A stretch of 64,000 nucleotides of DNA from Paramecium pentaurelia (taxonomy: Eukaryota; Ciliophora; Oligohymenophorea; Peniculida; Parameciidae), in the NCBI GenBank assembly GCA_905183005.1, contig CAJJDO010000049.1, positions 249,856 through 313,855 of the forward strand. Reading direction: 5' to 3'. Below the pieces are notes generated by a model. That model made no database searches and had not been told where the DNA came from. It saw only the letters and a list, made by a program, of their open reading frames with translations. The position numbers were made by a program, and so were the translations under genes. Position 1 is the first letter of the stretch. Each line of letters starts with the position of its first letter. Shown here one piece after another: positions 1-13,300 of this stretch.

Positions 1-3000
1 GAACTAGAAAAAATAAAAATTGAACTGGAATAGAAAATAATTGAACTGGAATATGAAATTAATGGAATTAAATCCAATAATAAAAAAGTTACATTCCAAA
101 TTAGTAAATTAGAGAAAGCAGTTGCTTTTGAAAAAGAATGTATAAATATATATATATATAATAAGAAAATGCAAGGTTATAAGAAGAAAAGGCAACGATT
201 GAATAGGATTTAAGAGCTGAGATAGAAAAGAAGTTAAAAGAAAATATTGGATTAGTAAAATTTATAATTATTCATAGAAAAGAATGTCAGTAAAAATTAA
301 TTAAAATGACATTGGAGCTGGTCTTCTGAATGCAGATGAATCAAATTTAAAAGAAAAAAATCTTTAATTGTCAAGAGGTAATTCCAAGCAAATATATAGA
401 TCAATTTAGATTTACAACAAACAAAACAATAAAATGAAATCATTAGTGAGACATATGAAAAGCAAATTAGTTAATATAAAACTTAAATTGAAATATATGC
501 AAAGAATAATTTAGAAATGGAAAATTAAGTTAAAGATTTATCAAAACGCTTGTAATTGGCACTGGAAGAAAAGGAAAACTAAAAAATTTAAATAGAAAAA
601 TTAGCTGATAGCAAAAATTTGGATGGAGAATCTACTTTGAAAGAATGTAGAACAAAATTAAGAAAATATGAGAGTCTGTTGTAAAAAGCTAAAGCAGAAA
701 TAGAAATAAAAGATATCTAAATACAAGAATAACATTCTAATTAATTAATAGAAATCATCAACATTATAGAAAGTTATAATAAAGAGAATCTTTAGATTAA
801 TTAATAATTATAATATTAAATTTAGTTAGTTGAAGAATTGAAATCTTAAAAAGGGATTAAAAATGAAAATATTGATTAAGAGAAAATTAAATAATTGGAG
901 GATTAAATTGAGAAATAGAAAATGACAATATTGAAATATAAAAAATAAATCGAATAACTATAATTGAAGGCAAAGTAAGAATATTTAGTAATTAGTAATT
1001 CAAAAGTTGAATCTGAGTAGCCTATCCAAATGTAGAATATTAGTAAAGAGGCAGAATCAAAGTAAAAGGATGAACAATAATAAATTATTGATACCCTAAA
1101 TGGTCAAATCTAATAATTAACTTTAAAAACACAATTTTCAGAATAAAATTAGTTATAAAATGAAACAAAATTAAAAGAGATGCAATAATAAATTTTGGAG
1201 AAGGATGAATCAATAAAATATTATGAAAAATCAAACAGTTTATTATAAACTTTAATAATTGAAAATAAAAATTAAATTGATTAAATTTAAGAAAAATTAA
1301 AGGATGAGGAATAAATTAAAAACGAGAAAGAATAAATTATTCTAAGTTTGAAAGGTTAATTATTAAATTAGGAAAAAGAAATTGAAAATTATTAATAAAA
1401 ATTAATCAACTATTCTTAATAAAGTTTGGAATTAGAATAGACAAAAAAAAAAAATTTTGAGAGTGATTTTGAATTTAATCAGTAAAAAGAGAGTCTAATT
1501 AATTTAAATAATGAAAAACAACGATTACAATAATAAATCTCTGAATTGATCGAAAAAAATAATGATTAAGAATCTTTAATTTCTGAGCTTTAGACTAAAA
1601 ATACTAAATTAGAATAATAAAATTCTTTATTAGAAGAAGAAGCTTTGGCTTAGTAATCAAAAATTAGGGTATAGGATTCGCGATTAACTTAACTATCATA
1701 AGAAATAATCTTGCATGAATAACAAGTGGCTGAGCTAAATAAACAATTAGATATTTTAAAGGTAGAAAATAATTCAAATAAATAAATAATATCTCAATGT
1801 CAAGATAAAATATAAGAAGAATAAAAAAATAATTTTAATTTGTAAAAAGAATATATGGAATTGTAAATATAAAACGAGGATTTAAAAAAACTTATTTAAA
1901 TTAAAATTAGTGAGTCACAAGAATATTAATATAATTTATAAAACATAACAAGAGATCATGAATAACTAAAATAATAACTAATAGTAAATTAATAAAATAA
2001 TTTAGATTTAGAAAATAAAATAATACATATTTTAAAAGAATAAGAATAAAATAAATAGTAATAATTACTTTAAGAAGATGAAATATAAAAGTTACAAATG
2101 TAATTGAAAGATATTAAGGATTAAAACAATGAGTAAATGATTAAAATCGAAAAATTGCAAATATAAGAAAATAGATTAATTCAAGATTTATAGCAAGAAA
2201 AATAAAGTAATGAAATTAATCAAAATCTATTTAAAAAAAAAGAAGAAGAAGATAGATATTTAATAGAAAATTAAAAATTAATTAATGATGAGTTAAAAAA
2301 TGAAATATTGTTAAATAAAAATTAAATAAAATAGTTACAAAATAGTTTAAATTAAGAAATTGATAATATGAAGTTAAATAACTAAGAATTATTAAAAGAG
2401 AAAATAGTGATAATAGAAGAATATCAAGCAAGAGTAGTAAAAATAAATTAGGAAATTAAAGATGAAAAATCTTAAAATCTATAATTATAATAATTAAATG
2501 AGAAGTTATCTAATGAATTTAAAGATAAAGAAACTAAAATGATCTAAGAAATCGAACATGAAAAATCTTAAAATCTATAATTATAATAATAAAATGAGAA
2601 GTTATCTAATGAATTTAAAGATAAAGAAACTAAAATGATCTAAGAAATCGAACATGAAAAATCTTAAAATCTATAATTATAATAATAAAATGAGAAGTTA
2701 TCTAATGAATTTAAAGATAAAGAAACTAAAATGATCTAAGAAATCGAACATGAAAAATCTTAAAATCTATAATTATAATAATAAAATGAGAAGTTATCTA
2801 ATGAATTTAAAGATAAAGAAACTAAAATGATCTAAGAAATCGAACATGAAAAATCTTAAAATCTATAATTATAATAATAAAATGAGAAGTTATCTAATGA
2901 ATTTAAAGATAAAGAAACTAAAATGATCTAAGAAATCGAACATGAAAAATCTTAAAATCTATAATTATAATAATAAAATGAGAAGTTATCTAATGAATTT

Positions 3001-6000
3001 AAAGATAAAGAAACTAAAATGATCTAAGAAATCGAACATGAAAAATCTTAAAATTAATAATTATTATAAAGTAAAGATATGTAAGGCAATGAACTATTAT
3101 AAAAACAGCAATAGTTATTGATAGAAATTGAAAATTTAAAATAATAAAATTTATATTTAACTGAATAAGAGAAACTAAGTTAATAATAACATCATGAATA
3201 AGATTAATTGAAGTTAAAATAAATTGAAGAATTATCGTTATTACATATCTAATTAAAGTAATAAAATGAGAAGTTATCTAATGAATTTAAAGATAAAGAA
3301 ACTAAAATGATCTAAGAAATCGAACATGAAAAATCTTAAAATCTATAATTATAATAATAAAATGAGAAGTTATCTAATGAATTTAAAGATAAAGAAACTA
3401 AAATGATCTAAGAAATCGAACATGAAAAATCTTAAAATCTATAATTATAATAATAAAATGAGAAGTTATCTAATGAATTTAAAGATAAAGAAACTAAAAT
3501 GATCTAAGAAATCGAACATGAAAAATCTTAAAATCTATAATTATAATAATAAAATGAGAAGTTATCTAATGAATTTAAAGATAAAGAAACTAAAATGATC
3601 TAAGAAATCGAACATGAAAAATCTTAAAATCTATAATTATAATAATAAAATGAGAAGTTATCTAATGAATTTAAAGATAAAGAAACTAAAATGATCTAAG
3701 AAATCGAACATGAAAAATCTTAAAATCTATAATTATAATAATAAAATGAGAAGTTATCTAATGAATTTAAAGATAAAGAAACTAAAATGATCTAAGAAAT
3801 CGAACATGAAAAATCTTAAAATCTATAATTATAATAATAAAATGAGAAGTTATCTAATGAATTTAAAGATAAAGAAACTAAAATGATCTAAGAAATCGAA
3901 CATGAAAAATCTTAAAATCTATAATTATAATAATAAAATGAGAAGTTATCTAATGAATTTAAAGATAAAGAAACTAAAATGATCTAAGAAATCGAACATG
4001 AAAAATCTTAAAATCTATAATTATAATAATTAAATGAGAAGTTGTCTAATGAATTTAAAGATAAAGAAACTAAAATGATCTAAGAAATCGAACATGAAAA
4101 ATCTTAAAATCTATAATTATAATAATAAAATGAGAAGTTGTCTAATGAATTTAAAGATAAAGAAACTAAAATGATCTAAGAAATCGAACATGAAAAATCT
4201 TAAAATCTATAATTATAATAATAAAATGAGAAGTTATCTAATGAATTTAAAGATAAAGAAACTAAAATGATCTAAGAAATCGAACATGAAAAATCTTAAA
4301 ATCTATAATTATAATAATTAAATGAGAAGTTATCTAATGAATTTAAAGATAAAGAAACTAAAATGATCTAAGAAATCGAACATCAAAAATCTTAGAACCT
4401 ATAATTATAATAATTAAATGAGAAGTTGTCTAATGAATTTAAAGATAAAGAAACTAAAATGATCTAAGAAATCGAACAAGAAAAAACTTAAAATTAATAA
4501 CTAATATAAAGTAAGGATATGGAAGGAAATGAATTATTGTAAAAATAATAACAGCTAAATTTAGATCTTATTAATTTGAAATCTACTAATTAACAATTAT
4601 AACAATAATATGATGTAAAACTAAATGAATAATAATAATAGTTGGATTAGTTAACTCATGAAATAGCTAGTTTGAAATAGTTAAATATTCAAAAAGAAGA
4701 TTAATTTTAATCAATGAAAAATGATAATGATTAATTAACTTTATAATTGTAAGCCTAATTAAACTAAATAAATCAATTGCAACAAAGTTTATCAGTAATA
4801 ACAAATGACTATCAAAAATTATTTCAAGATCATGAAAATTTAATCAAAGAAAAAATAGATTTAGAAACTAAACTTTAGGAAAATAAAAATCTTATTTCAT
4901 CATTACAACTCGAAAAAGAATAATTATTGAATGAATAATAACTATTTAAAGACAGTTAAATCAATGATCTTTAAACTTAAATTTCTCAATTATAATAAAA
5001 AATTCTTACTTAATAAAATTAAATGTCAAAAGATCAAGATTAATATTTGATCTCATAAAATAAATAACAAGATCAAAGTTTATAAATATCACAATTAACT
5101 GCTGAGATCTAAAAATTGGAAGAATAACGAAATGAGTTAAATAAAGAATTAGATGTTTTAAAGGCTGAAAATTAAGCAAATTAATAATAAATTTCATAAC
5201 AGTTATTATCAATTTAGGATGCAGAACAAAAATTAAATAAATTTTAATCTGATTAAATAGAATAGAATAAGTTATTAGATTAAAAAATAAACGAAATTTA
5301 AGTTTTATAATAAGCACACTAAGACTTAAATATTGCAAACAATAAACTCATTGAGGAAAACAATAGCTTTTAAATTAAGTTTGACTAAAGCACAATTGAG
5401 GTAAATAATTTGAAGGCAGAATGTTAAACAGAAAAAGACAATAATCAAAAAATTTTAGAATAAAATTAGCAGTTGTAATTATAAATAGAATAATTAAATG
5501 AAGAAATTTCTAAATTAGCAAAGGAACAATAATAATAGGAGTTAACATAAAAATAGAATTAAAATACTTAATAAGATGAATTAATTTAATTAAACTAAAT
5601 TAAAGAAGAAAAAGTTCATTTATTAAAAAATATAGAAAATTTAGAAAATACAAATAAACAATTTGAAGAATAAATTATTTAATTATAATAAGAAATTTAA
5701 GCCTAAACTTCATAATTAGAGGAAAAAGAGTAACTAATAAATAATCTTAAAACTGAAAATGAATAAATGGAATTCAAATTATTATAGGATCAAAATGTCT
5801 AATAAGAAAAAGATGAATGCATTAATTAAATAAATTCAGAGCATAAAAAATTAATAAATGAGAAAGAATTAGAGCAAAGCTCTTTTGAAGAACATATCAA
5901 ATAGGAGAAATTAGAATTAGAAAATTAATTAAATTAAAATGCTTCCCTGATTGCTTCCCTTTAAGAAGAGATAAGTTAATAAAATCATAAAATTGAATAG

Positions 6001-6900
6001 TATGAGAATAATGAAAAAAATTATCAATCACAGATAGAAGAACTTAAAGAACATATCTAAAATCTTGAGGATTTTTCATAAGTTTCAGAGAATCACATTT
6101 CTGAATAATAAGAGAAAGAATAATAATTAATTAAAGAAGTAGAAACCTTAAAATTAGAATATGAACAATTATCTCAATAAAATTCTTAATTTAAAGATTA
6201 AGTTGAAGAACTTTAGTTGCAAAACGAAAAAACCATACATTAATAAACCGAATTAGAAAATTAAATTAAAGAATTGCAATTATAATAATCAGATCTCCAA
6301 AATACGATTCATCAATAAGAGGAAAAAATTAATTCACTTTAAATAGAGAGGGAATAGGATTAATAAAAGTTAATGGAAGCTGAAGAAATTTAAAAATAAA
6401 AAACAGAATTAGAAAAACAAATTAAACATTAAAATGATGCCATATAAAAGTTATGCGAGTAAGTTGGATTACTTGAAGATGAACATCCTAATGAATATAT
6501 AGCGACATAAAAAGCAAAAATGATTTAGCAATAAAAAGATATAGAAAGTTTAAAAAATGAGATTAAAAATTTATAACAAGAAATAAAAAAGTATTAAGAA
6601 AAAGAAGCTTAAATTAAAATTTATAAAGAAAAATTAGAAAGAAAATATTTAGAGCAAATATCTGAGTTATCAAATCATTAAGATGAAATGTTTGAATAAA
6701 TAAAGGAATTGAGATCTAAAGCTTTAATGAGTGATGAATACCTCAAAGCAAACAAAGACCTCGAAATGACTCTTAAATTTAAATAAGATTAATTAATAAG
6801 CTATTCTTAAAAAATACAAGAATAATCCGTTTATATAGATTAGCTTGAACTTAAAGTTTAAGAACTAAAATAAACAAGTGAGTTTATGTTCACAATATGA
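1..6900 (+). CDS. Giant coiled-coil protein with tandem 32-residue repeats (5' end outside window)
   Basis: From about position 400 to the TGA at 6898-6900 one frame stays open for roughly 2,170 codons when TAA and TAG are read as Gln. The product is almost entirely charged, Leu/Ile-spaced and Gln/Glu/Lys/Asn-rich, which predicts a very long coiled coil. No catalytic domain is seen. The middle holds two arrays of a 32-residue unit (listed separately). Upstream, introns at 140-165 (26 bp) and 255-277 (23 bp) join coding segments. The splice between about 290 and 400 is ambiguous: GT..AG at 378-399 joins well to an ATG-containing frame starting at 330, but does not match the frame leaving the 255-277 intron. 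Positions 1-329 could therefore belong to a separate gene or to an exon whose junction I cannot fix. Likely structural (cortex, basal body or cytoskeleton); function is inferred only from the coiled coil. Confidence 0.8.
2497..3054 (+). repeat. In-frame tandem array 1, 96-bp unit, about 5.8 copies
   Basis: Units start at 2497, 2593, 2689, 2785, 2881 and 2977, spaced exactly 96 bp (32 codons). Each begins NEKLSNEF and ends in a Gln run. A partial unit precedes the array at 2461-2496. Inner copies look identical at the DNA level; the junction into the first unit differs (TTA for TAA, Leu for Gln). After the last partial unit the sequence passes into a block at about 3055-3116 that is repeated after array 2. 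Confidence 0.95.
3265..4494 (+). repeat. In-frame tandem array 2, 96-bp unit, about 12.8 copies
   Basis: Units start at 3265 and then every 96 bp up to 4417 (13 starts). The first eight look identical. Variants (TTATCT to TTGTCT, a silent Leu change; TAA to TTA, Gln to Leu; a CAT to CAA change near the end) gather in the last five units from 4028 onward. The array is followed at about 4495-4556 by a diverged copy of the block that follows array 1, so array plus flank was duplicated as a larger segment. Confidence 0.95.
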
Positions 6901-8759
6901 TATATTTAATGCAACCAAAATTGAATAATTTTTCTTATTCTACCATTATTTAGCTTCTAATAATAACTCTTTCAAATTCGTAAAAATTATTATAGATCAT
7001 TTTTTCAATTTCGTATTTTCTATATAAAAAATTATGTCGTCTTAAGGTTGTAAAATATATATAATATCAAATTGAGTCATGTTATACAATCAAGTCTATA
7101 TTATTATAAATAAAGAAGAATTCTAAAAATCAAGTTAGTACATCCAAAGAGAACATAGAAATAATTATGAAATATATTTATTTTCTATAATTGGTAGAAT
7201 CTTCATTTTTTAATTTTTAAACTATTAATTGTTTGAGAACTTTTTTTTATTCAATTATCTTCAAAAAGATTATGATCAATTTTGCGAATAATTGAAATTT
7301 TATTAAAACCAATTTTTTTTGCTTTTAATATTAATATAAACTAATGCAATAAAAAAATTCCATTTTTATTTTTTATTATCCATTTAATACTCGAAAGATT
7401 GAAAGATATAAGGGTTGTTACAACTAAATCAAGATATCATCTGAATATTTCTACATAAAACTTCATTCCAATTAACAACTATAATTGTTTTCTTATTCAT
7501 GAAGAAATTTACTTCAATTATGAAAAATTTTATGAGTATTATATTTTTACTCAGACTCAATAATTCTATTAATAAAAAATACATTGCCTATATTTATTTT
7601 AAATAAATAAAAATTCATTTTAGGTTTTGATTCATTCTCAGTATCCTTTCCTTATGGGCATATTAGAAGTTTATAATTATTAAGATAGTAGACAAACTGC
7701 ATCACTTATTCCTAAAGATCTAAGAAAATTTAAAGATAAATTAATTGAATAAATAGGATGTTATAAAGAGAGGTCTAAAAATATAGTAAAATTTTCTGTC
7801 TATTATTAAAATAATCTATTAGCTATCAACCGATAAAAAAAGGAAGCCTAGTATTATGAGTTTTTCAATTACAAAGGGCATTTGTCTATTATAATTGGGG
7901 GTGCATTTAATTTTAGATTAAATTACATGATCCCAATTATAATTTAAATTTTAGTACTTTTCAATAATAAAGTCATTTTTGTAATTAAATTAATTTAATT
8001 CATAATCAAAAAGCATTTTCATAAATTTGTTTATCAATAAAAATTTATTGATTTTTATGTAAAATTATTTAATCTTAAGGAAATTTAAAAAATTATCATC
8101 TAAAGTATATAATTAAATATCTTTCATGAATGATATGTAATTTTAAATTTTAATTTTTCATCCATTTTATTCAAGATGTCTTTTATTAATTTTCAATAAA
8201 GTTTTATTTATTAAATTAAACTTTTTTAAAGTATAATGAAAACTATTACTGAATTTGATATATTCCTGATTTATTTTTTCAGGAGTTCTGATTATTTCTT
8301 CTCTTAAAATCTTAAAATAATAATCATATTAAAAAAATGTGATCATCTTTAAATTAATAATTTGTTTGAAATGTTAATAGTACATTCAAAGGTAAAGATT
8401 TATTAATACTATAGATAATTCATCATCTCTAAACTTTATGTCGAAGAATAGTAATTTATTCCTTATTTTGATAATTAAGATTTTAATTCTCCTTTTTGTA
8501 ATATTAAGGATATGAGAAATAGATGAATGTATCAAAAATTTAAGTTAATGATAACAAAAGAGTTAAGATTATGTTAAGACTTTTATAATTTATTTCGAAT
8601 TTAGTATTCTAATAAATTAATATTATATTATTACTGTTATGAAAAGTTTAAATTACCGATTTCCTCATTCAAGACAAGATTCTGGATAAATGAATATAAC
8701 TAGATCATAACTACAATAAGGTTAATAAGTGATTAACGTGTTAAACAAGTAAAGAAGTT
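6901..8759. other. Poorly resolved stretch, possible decayed or fast-evolving gene
   Basis: No confident gene. One plus-strand frame is open from about 7276 to the TGA at 8131-8133. Its middle part reads like protein (MGILEVYNYQDSR near 7654, followed by a Lys/Arg-rich stretch and a hydrophobic Ile-rich segment that could be a membrane helix). The same frame reopens to a TGA at 8524-8526. No start, family or clear introns could be fixed. Because only TGA stops here, chance frames of 60-100 codons are common, so this may be noise or a pseudogene. 8530-8759 holds nothing recognisable. Confidence 0.3.
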
Positions 8760-10268
8760 ATGTAAATCAAAAGCCGCTAAAATGAATAAAATTGTGATAG
8801 ATCACCCGCTCCAGTGGTACATGGCTTACAAAAATTTGCAGTACCATCTAGCTAATAATCATCAGCAAATCATTCAAAGAAGTCTTCGATATCAAAATAA
8901 TAATAGCCAAAATAAATTGCATTTGTTAACTACTTGATTCTTAAAGATAAATCATAACTTATTGAGGATGAAGAAAAAGAAAGTTAAGCTCTATTTTGTT
9001 ATTTTTAGATATTAATGAGCCAATCGTATAAAAGAATATGTTTAATTTTTAATTTGTTATTGGTATCGGTGGATTTGGTAAAGTTTGGAAGGTAGAATAT
9101 AAAAAAACTGGTTAAATATATGCAATGAAAGAAATGTCAAAAGCTTTGTATTTTATTTGGTTACATTTTTAGAATTATTGCAAAAAAAAGTGTTAATTCA
9201 GTTATGAATGAAAGAAACATATTGAGTAATCTAAAGCATCCGTAATTATTTAATCAAATATAGATTTTTAGTTAATATATATTATGCATTTTAAGACCGT
9301 GAAAATCTTTTCTTGGTTTTAGATTATATGCAAGGAGGAGACCTAAGATATCATATTGGTAAAATGAGAAGATTTTCAGAAGATCAAACAAGTATAAATT
9401 TGTTTGAAATTATAGGATTTTTTATGGCTTGCATATTTTTAGGATTAGAATACATGCATTCTAAGAATAGTCTTCATAGAGACATTAAACCAGAAAATTT
9501 AGTGTTAGATAAAAATGGTATCTATTAAAAAGAAGATTTAGGTTATGTCAGAATAACTGATCTTGGAATAGCTAGAAATTTAAGGCCTGATAATTCATTG
9601 GATACTTCAGGAACACCTGGATATATGGGTATTATTATTATCTATATTATTAGCACCTGAAGTAATGTGTAGATAGAATCACTCTTTTGCTGTAGATTAC
9701 TTCGCTTTGGGAGTGATTGGATATGAATTTATGTTAGGAAAAGTAAACTATTTTTAATAAATAAATTAGAGACCTTATACTGGTCGAACAAGAAAAGAGA
9801 TTAGAGATTAAATTTTAGCAAAATAAGTTTAAATAAAAAGATCTGAGATACCTGATAATTGGTCATTAGAATCAGCAGATTTTATAAATAGAGTATAATT
9901 AATTATATGATTAAAAGCTAATACAAAGAAAGCCTGCAAATCGATTAGGATTTAATGGTCCTCATGAATTGAGATAGCATTCCTGGTTTAAAAATTTTCC
10001 ATGGTAAAAATTAATGAATAAAGAATTGAAATCTCCATATATTCCTAATGTATTCAATCTAAGTATATTAGTAAAACGAAGATAATTTTGATGCTAGATA
10101 AATATCAATGGAAGATGAAGAAAATAATGAGCTAATTTAATAAAATTCAATTGTACTAAGAAGAAATTCTATATAATGTATAATTTTATATCTAAATTAG
10201 CTTAATTTTCTGGATATGAAATGGATAATTTTAGTGAAAAACAAAATACATAGTTTAATAATTTTTGA
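8760..10268 (+). CDS. STK32/YANK-like AGC serine/threonine kinase
   Basis: Ten introns (8983-9008, 9148-9172, 9242-9263, 9392-9415, 9518-9541, 9629-9653, 9743-9769, 9893-9917, 10050-10071, 10178-10200; 22-27 bp) give 421 residues. The start is the first ATG after an in-frame TGA at 8730. After a Gln/Ser-rich N-terminus the kinase domain shows GIGGFGKVWK, YAMKEMSK (catalytic Lys), FLVLDYMQGGDLRYH, HRDIKPEN (catalytic Asp), TDLGIAR in the DFG position, GTPGYM..APE, and a C-lobe typical of AGC kinases. LVLDYMQGGDLRYHI is close to the STK32 (YANK) family from memory. The DLG triad is a tolerated variant, so activity is likely. The tail of about 80 residues is polar with no recognised domain. Substrates cannot be inferred. 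Confidence 0.9.
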
Positions 10269-10383
10269 TAATCATAACATTATAAATCATAAGTTCTTAT
10301 TTGTAAATTCAATCAAAATAATTATGAGACTTTCTATATTAAATAATTAAAATTAAGGAATTATAAATTTTTATTTTAATAAA

Positions 10384-13300
10384 ATGTCATTAACTTTAAG
10401 TGATTTGATCAATCAATCATTAGACAAAATCAAAAAGGCTATTACAAAAAAATAATTTGAATTAAAATAACACATAGAAGAAGCTTAGTGTAAATAAATT
10501 TATTATTAAAAAGAGGTCAAAGATTATTATGATGCAAATCACTTAATAAAGGTGTATTAACTATGTATTGAATCAAAATAAGTTAAATTGATTGAATTGG
10601 CTTTATTTGATATTAAAGTAAGTCTCTCAAATACTTTAGAATATTGTAGATTAGGGTTTTTTAGCAGGAGAACAAATCATAGGAGAAAAAAGAGCAATTG
10701 AGATAACTTTAGAATTGGTTATGTAAACTCAATTAGAGAAAGAGGAGACTGTTTAAATCTATATGATAAAAGCAATATAGGCAATAATGACTAATAGAAA
10801 GCATCATATTTATGGAGAAGCTGTCACAAGGATTTTTTCACTATTAATAAATCTACATTCAGGTAAATAACATGAATAGTTTGATTAGTTTCAAAAATAG
10901 TTGCAATTATGAATGCTAGTAAAGAGGCTTGCTAGAAAATCGTTAGTACTTATTTTTCGAGACTTGAAGATTATGGGATTTTATCTGAGGAGGAATATTA
11001 ATAAGCAATTTAATAATAAGGTAATTAAGGTTTGCTTGTTTTTGGGAAATGTAAAGCCTTAGTGAATGCTGAATAATATATGAAATCTTTATTGATATCT
11101 ATGGTTGATGAAGTTTAAATTTACAGTGAAAGAAGATTGATATATGAGAAACAATTAGATGATTTAAATAAAATGAAGGTGATTGATTTAAATTTACATG
11201 AACCTAATTTAAGAAATGTAATCATAGATAGAAATTAAATATAAATAAATTTAGTAAATGAATTGAATATAAAAAATGGAAAATTTGGATGGTGTGTTGT
11301 TTGCAGAAAATAAGCATCATAATATTGTAAAGATACAAAAGTACCAATCTGTAGTAAAGAATGCAAATTAATACATTTAAATCAGATGTTTAATTTTTCT
11401 TAATCTCATTAGCATTCTACATTTAGTGAATAATATGTAAAGAATGCATATGAAATTTTAGAAATGCTTTGTTAATTAAGTCAGAAAGAACCTTAAAATC
11501 CTTAATTAGCATAGATGATTATTAAATGTAAAGTTCTATCTTTGGAATTAATCTATGAAGCTTTGGTTTAAAGCGATGTAATATTATAGAATAAACCAAA
11601 TTTAATATCAATATTAAAAGATTAATTATTAGAATCATTACTTAAGAATTCTCTTTCGACTGAGAAACATCTATTAATTTTGACATTAAATATTTTCATT
11701 TAATTGATCTGGAAAGTAAGAAGTCATATGAAAAAAGAATTAGAAGCTTTGATTGAAAATGTATATTTTAAATTTTTGGAGAGTAGCAATAGTTCTTTTG
11801 ATCATAAATAATACACTTTAAAGGTTTTCAATAAAATTCTTACTCGTCCAAAAGTAGTCATTGAAATATTTGTAAATTACGATTGTTCAGTAGGTCAGAA
11901 TAATTTACTTAAGAAAATTCTTGATATGCAATGTCGTATTATCTAAGGAAGATTTAGTAAACAAGAATTTTAAGCTTCTATATCTATAAATCAAGAGATA
12001 TATCTTAAAGCATTATGTTTAGATAATTACTGTGGATATGTAAGAAGTTTAAAGGAATATTGTGAATAATATGAAGATTCTCAAAATGTAGTTTAAGTGT
12101 AATCATTTGATGAATAGGAGGATGCAATTATATAATAACAATAATTATCATAGGATCCACTTGAGAAATAGAAATAGATGAAATTAGAAATGAATAAAGC
12201 AGTTTAAAAATTTAATTTTAAACCTGAACATTGTATAAAACATTTAATAGCTTGTTAATATATGGAAAACAGAGATCCTAAATTATTTGCTTAATTTCTT
12301 TGGGAAAATAGAGATTTAAATAAAGATAAATTAGGAGAATTATTTGGTGGTTCAAATGATTTTGATTAGAAAGTGTTTTCATTATATGTAGATTTCATGA
12401 ATTTTAAAGGATTATAAGTAGATGAGGGTTTGAGATATATGTTAGAATTCTTTACATTACCTGGAGAATCATAATAAATAGATAGAATAATGGAAAAATT
12501 TGCATCAAAATATTGTATAGACAATCCTGGAATTTATTAATCAGCATAAGCTGCTTATACACTTTCATATTTACTTATGATGTTGTAAACTGATTTACAT
12601 AATGAGAAAAATCTAGATAAAATGACTTTAGCTCAATTTACTAATTTAGCTAGGGGAATCAATGATGGAGAAAATCTTCCTTAAGAAATGTTATAAGGCT
12701 TCTATTTAAGGATTTAAAAAACTCCTTTGGCTTTACATGCAAAAGAATAAGCCAGAAGAGCATTAGAATAAGCAAATTAAGTTGATTAAAGAAAGAGACA
12801 CGCTATGTTAGCTAAGGAGGCAGAGGATGCATTAAAAAAGTGGTTTAAAGAGCATCCAAATTAAGATGCATTTTTTTATGTTAATTCAATTGAACATGTA
12901 AAATCTTTATTATAATAAACATGGAGTGTGATATTTGCTTCAATAAGTGTATTTTTAGAATAGACTGAAGATCAATAATAAATATTATTATGTTTTGAAA
13001 CAATTCAAGCATTTATTTAATTAATGGGCAGATTCGATTTAGATGAAGAGAAAGATACATTTATAAGTTTTCTATATAGATATTGTACAAATATCCCAAG
13101 CACTTACAAATAAATATTAGGAGTACAAACTTTGATAAAAGTAAGTCTTTAATCTGGATAATATTTACGTAAAAGTTGGAAGATAGTATTACAACTAATA
13201 TCAAGATTAGAATAGTTACATCAAGTAGTAAAGAAAATAAAAGTTGATTCACCTTACAAAGAGAATTATAATTAAGAAGACATAATTAGTATTGAAAGAT

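Noticed and set aside
2461..4494. Regular repeats resembling a CRISPR array or satellite
   Set aside because: The period is exactly 32 codons, repeats are contiguous without spacers, and the frame runs through them as coiled coil.
5006..5338. 110-codon minus-strand frame
   Set aside because: Antisense to the coiled-coil gene; hydrophobic composition arises from the complement of Asn/Lys/Gln-rich codons.
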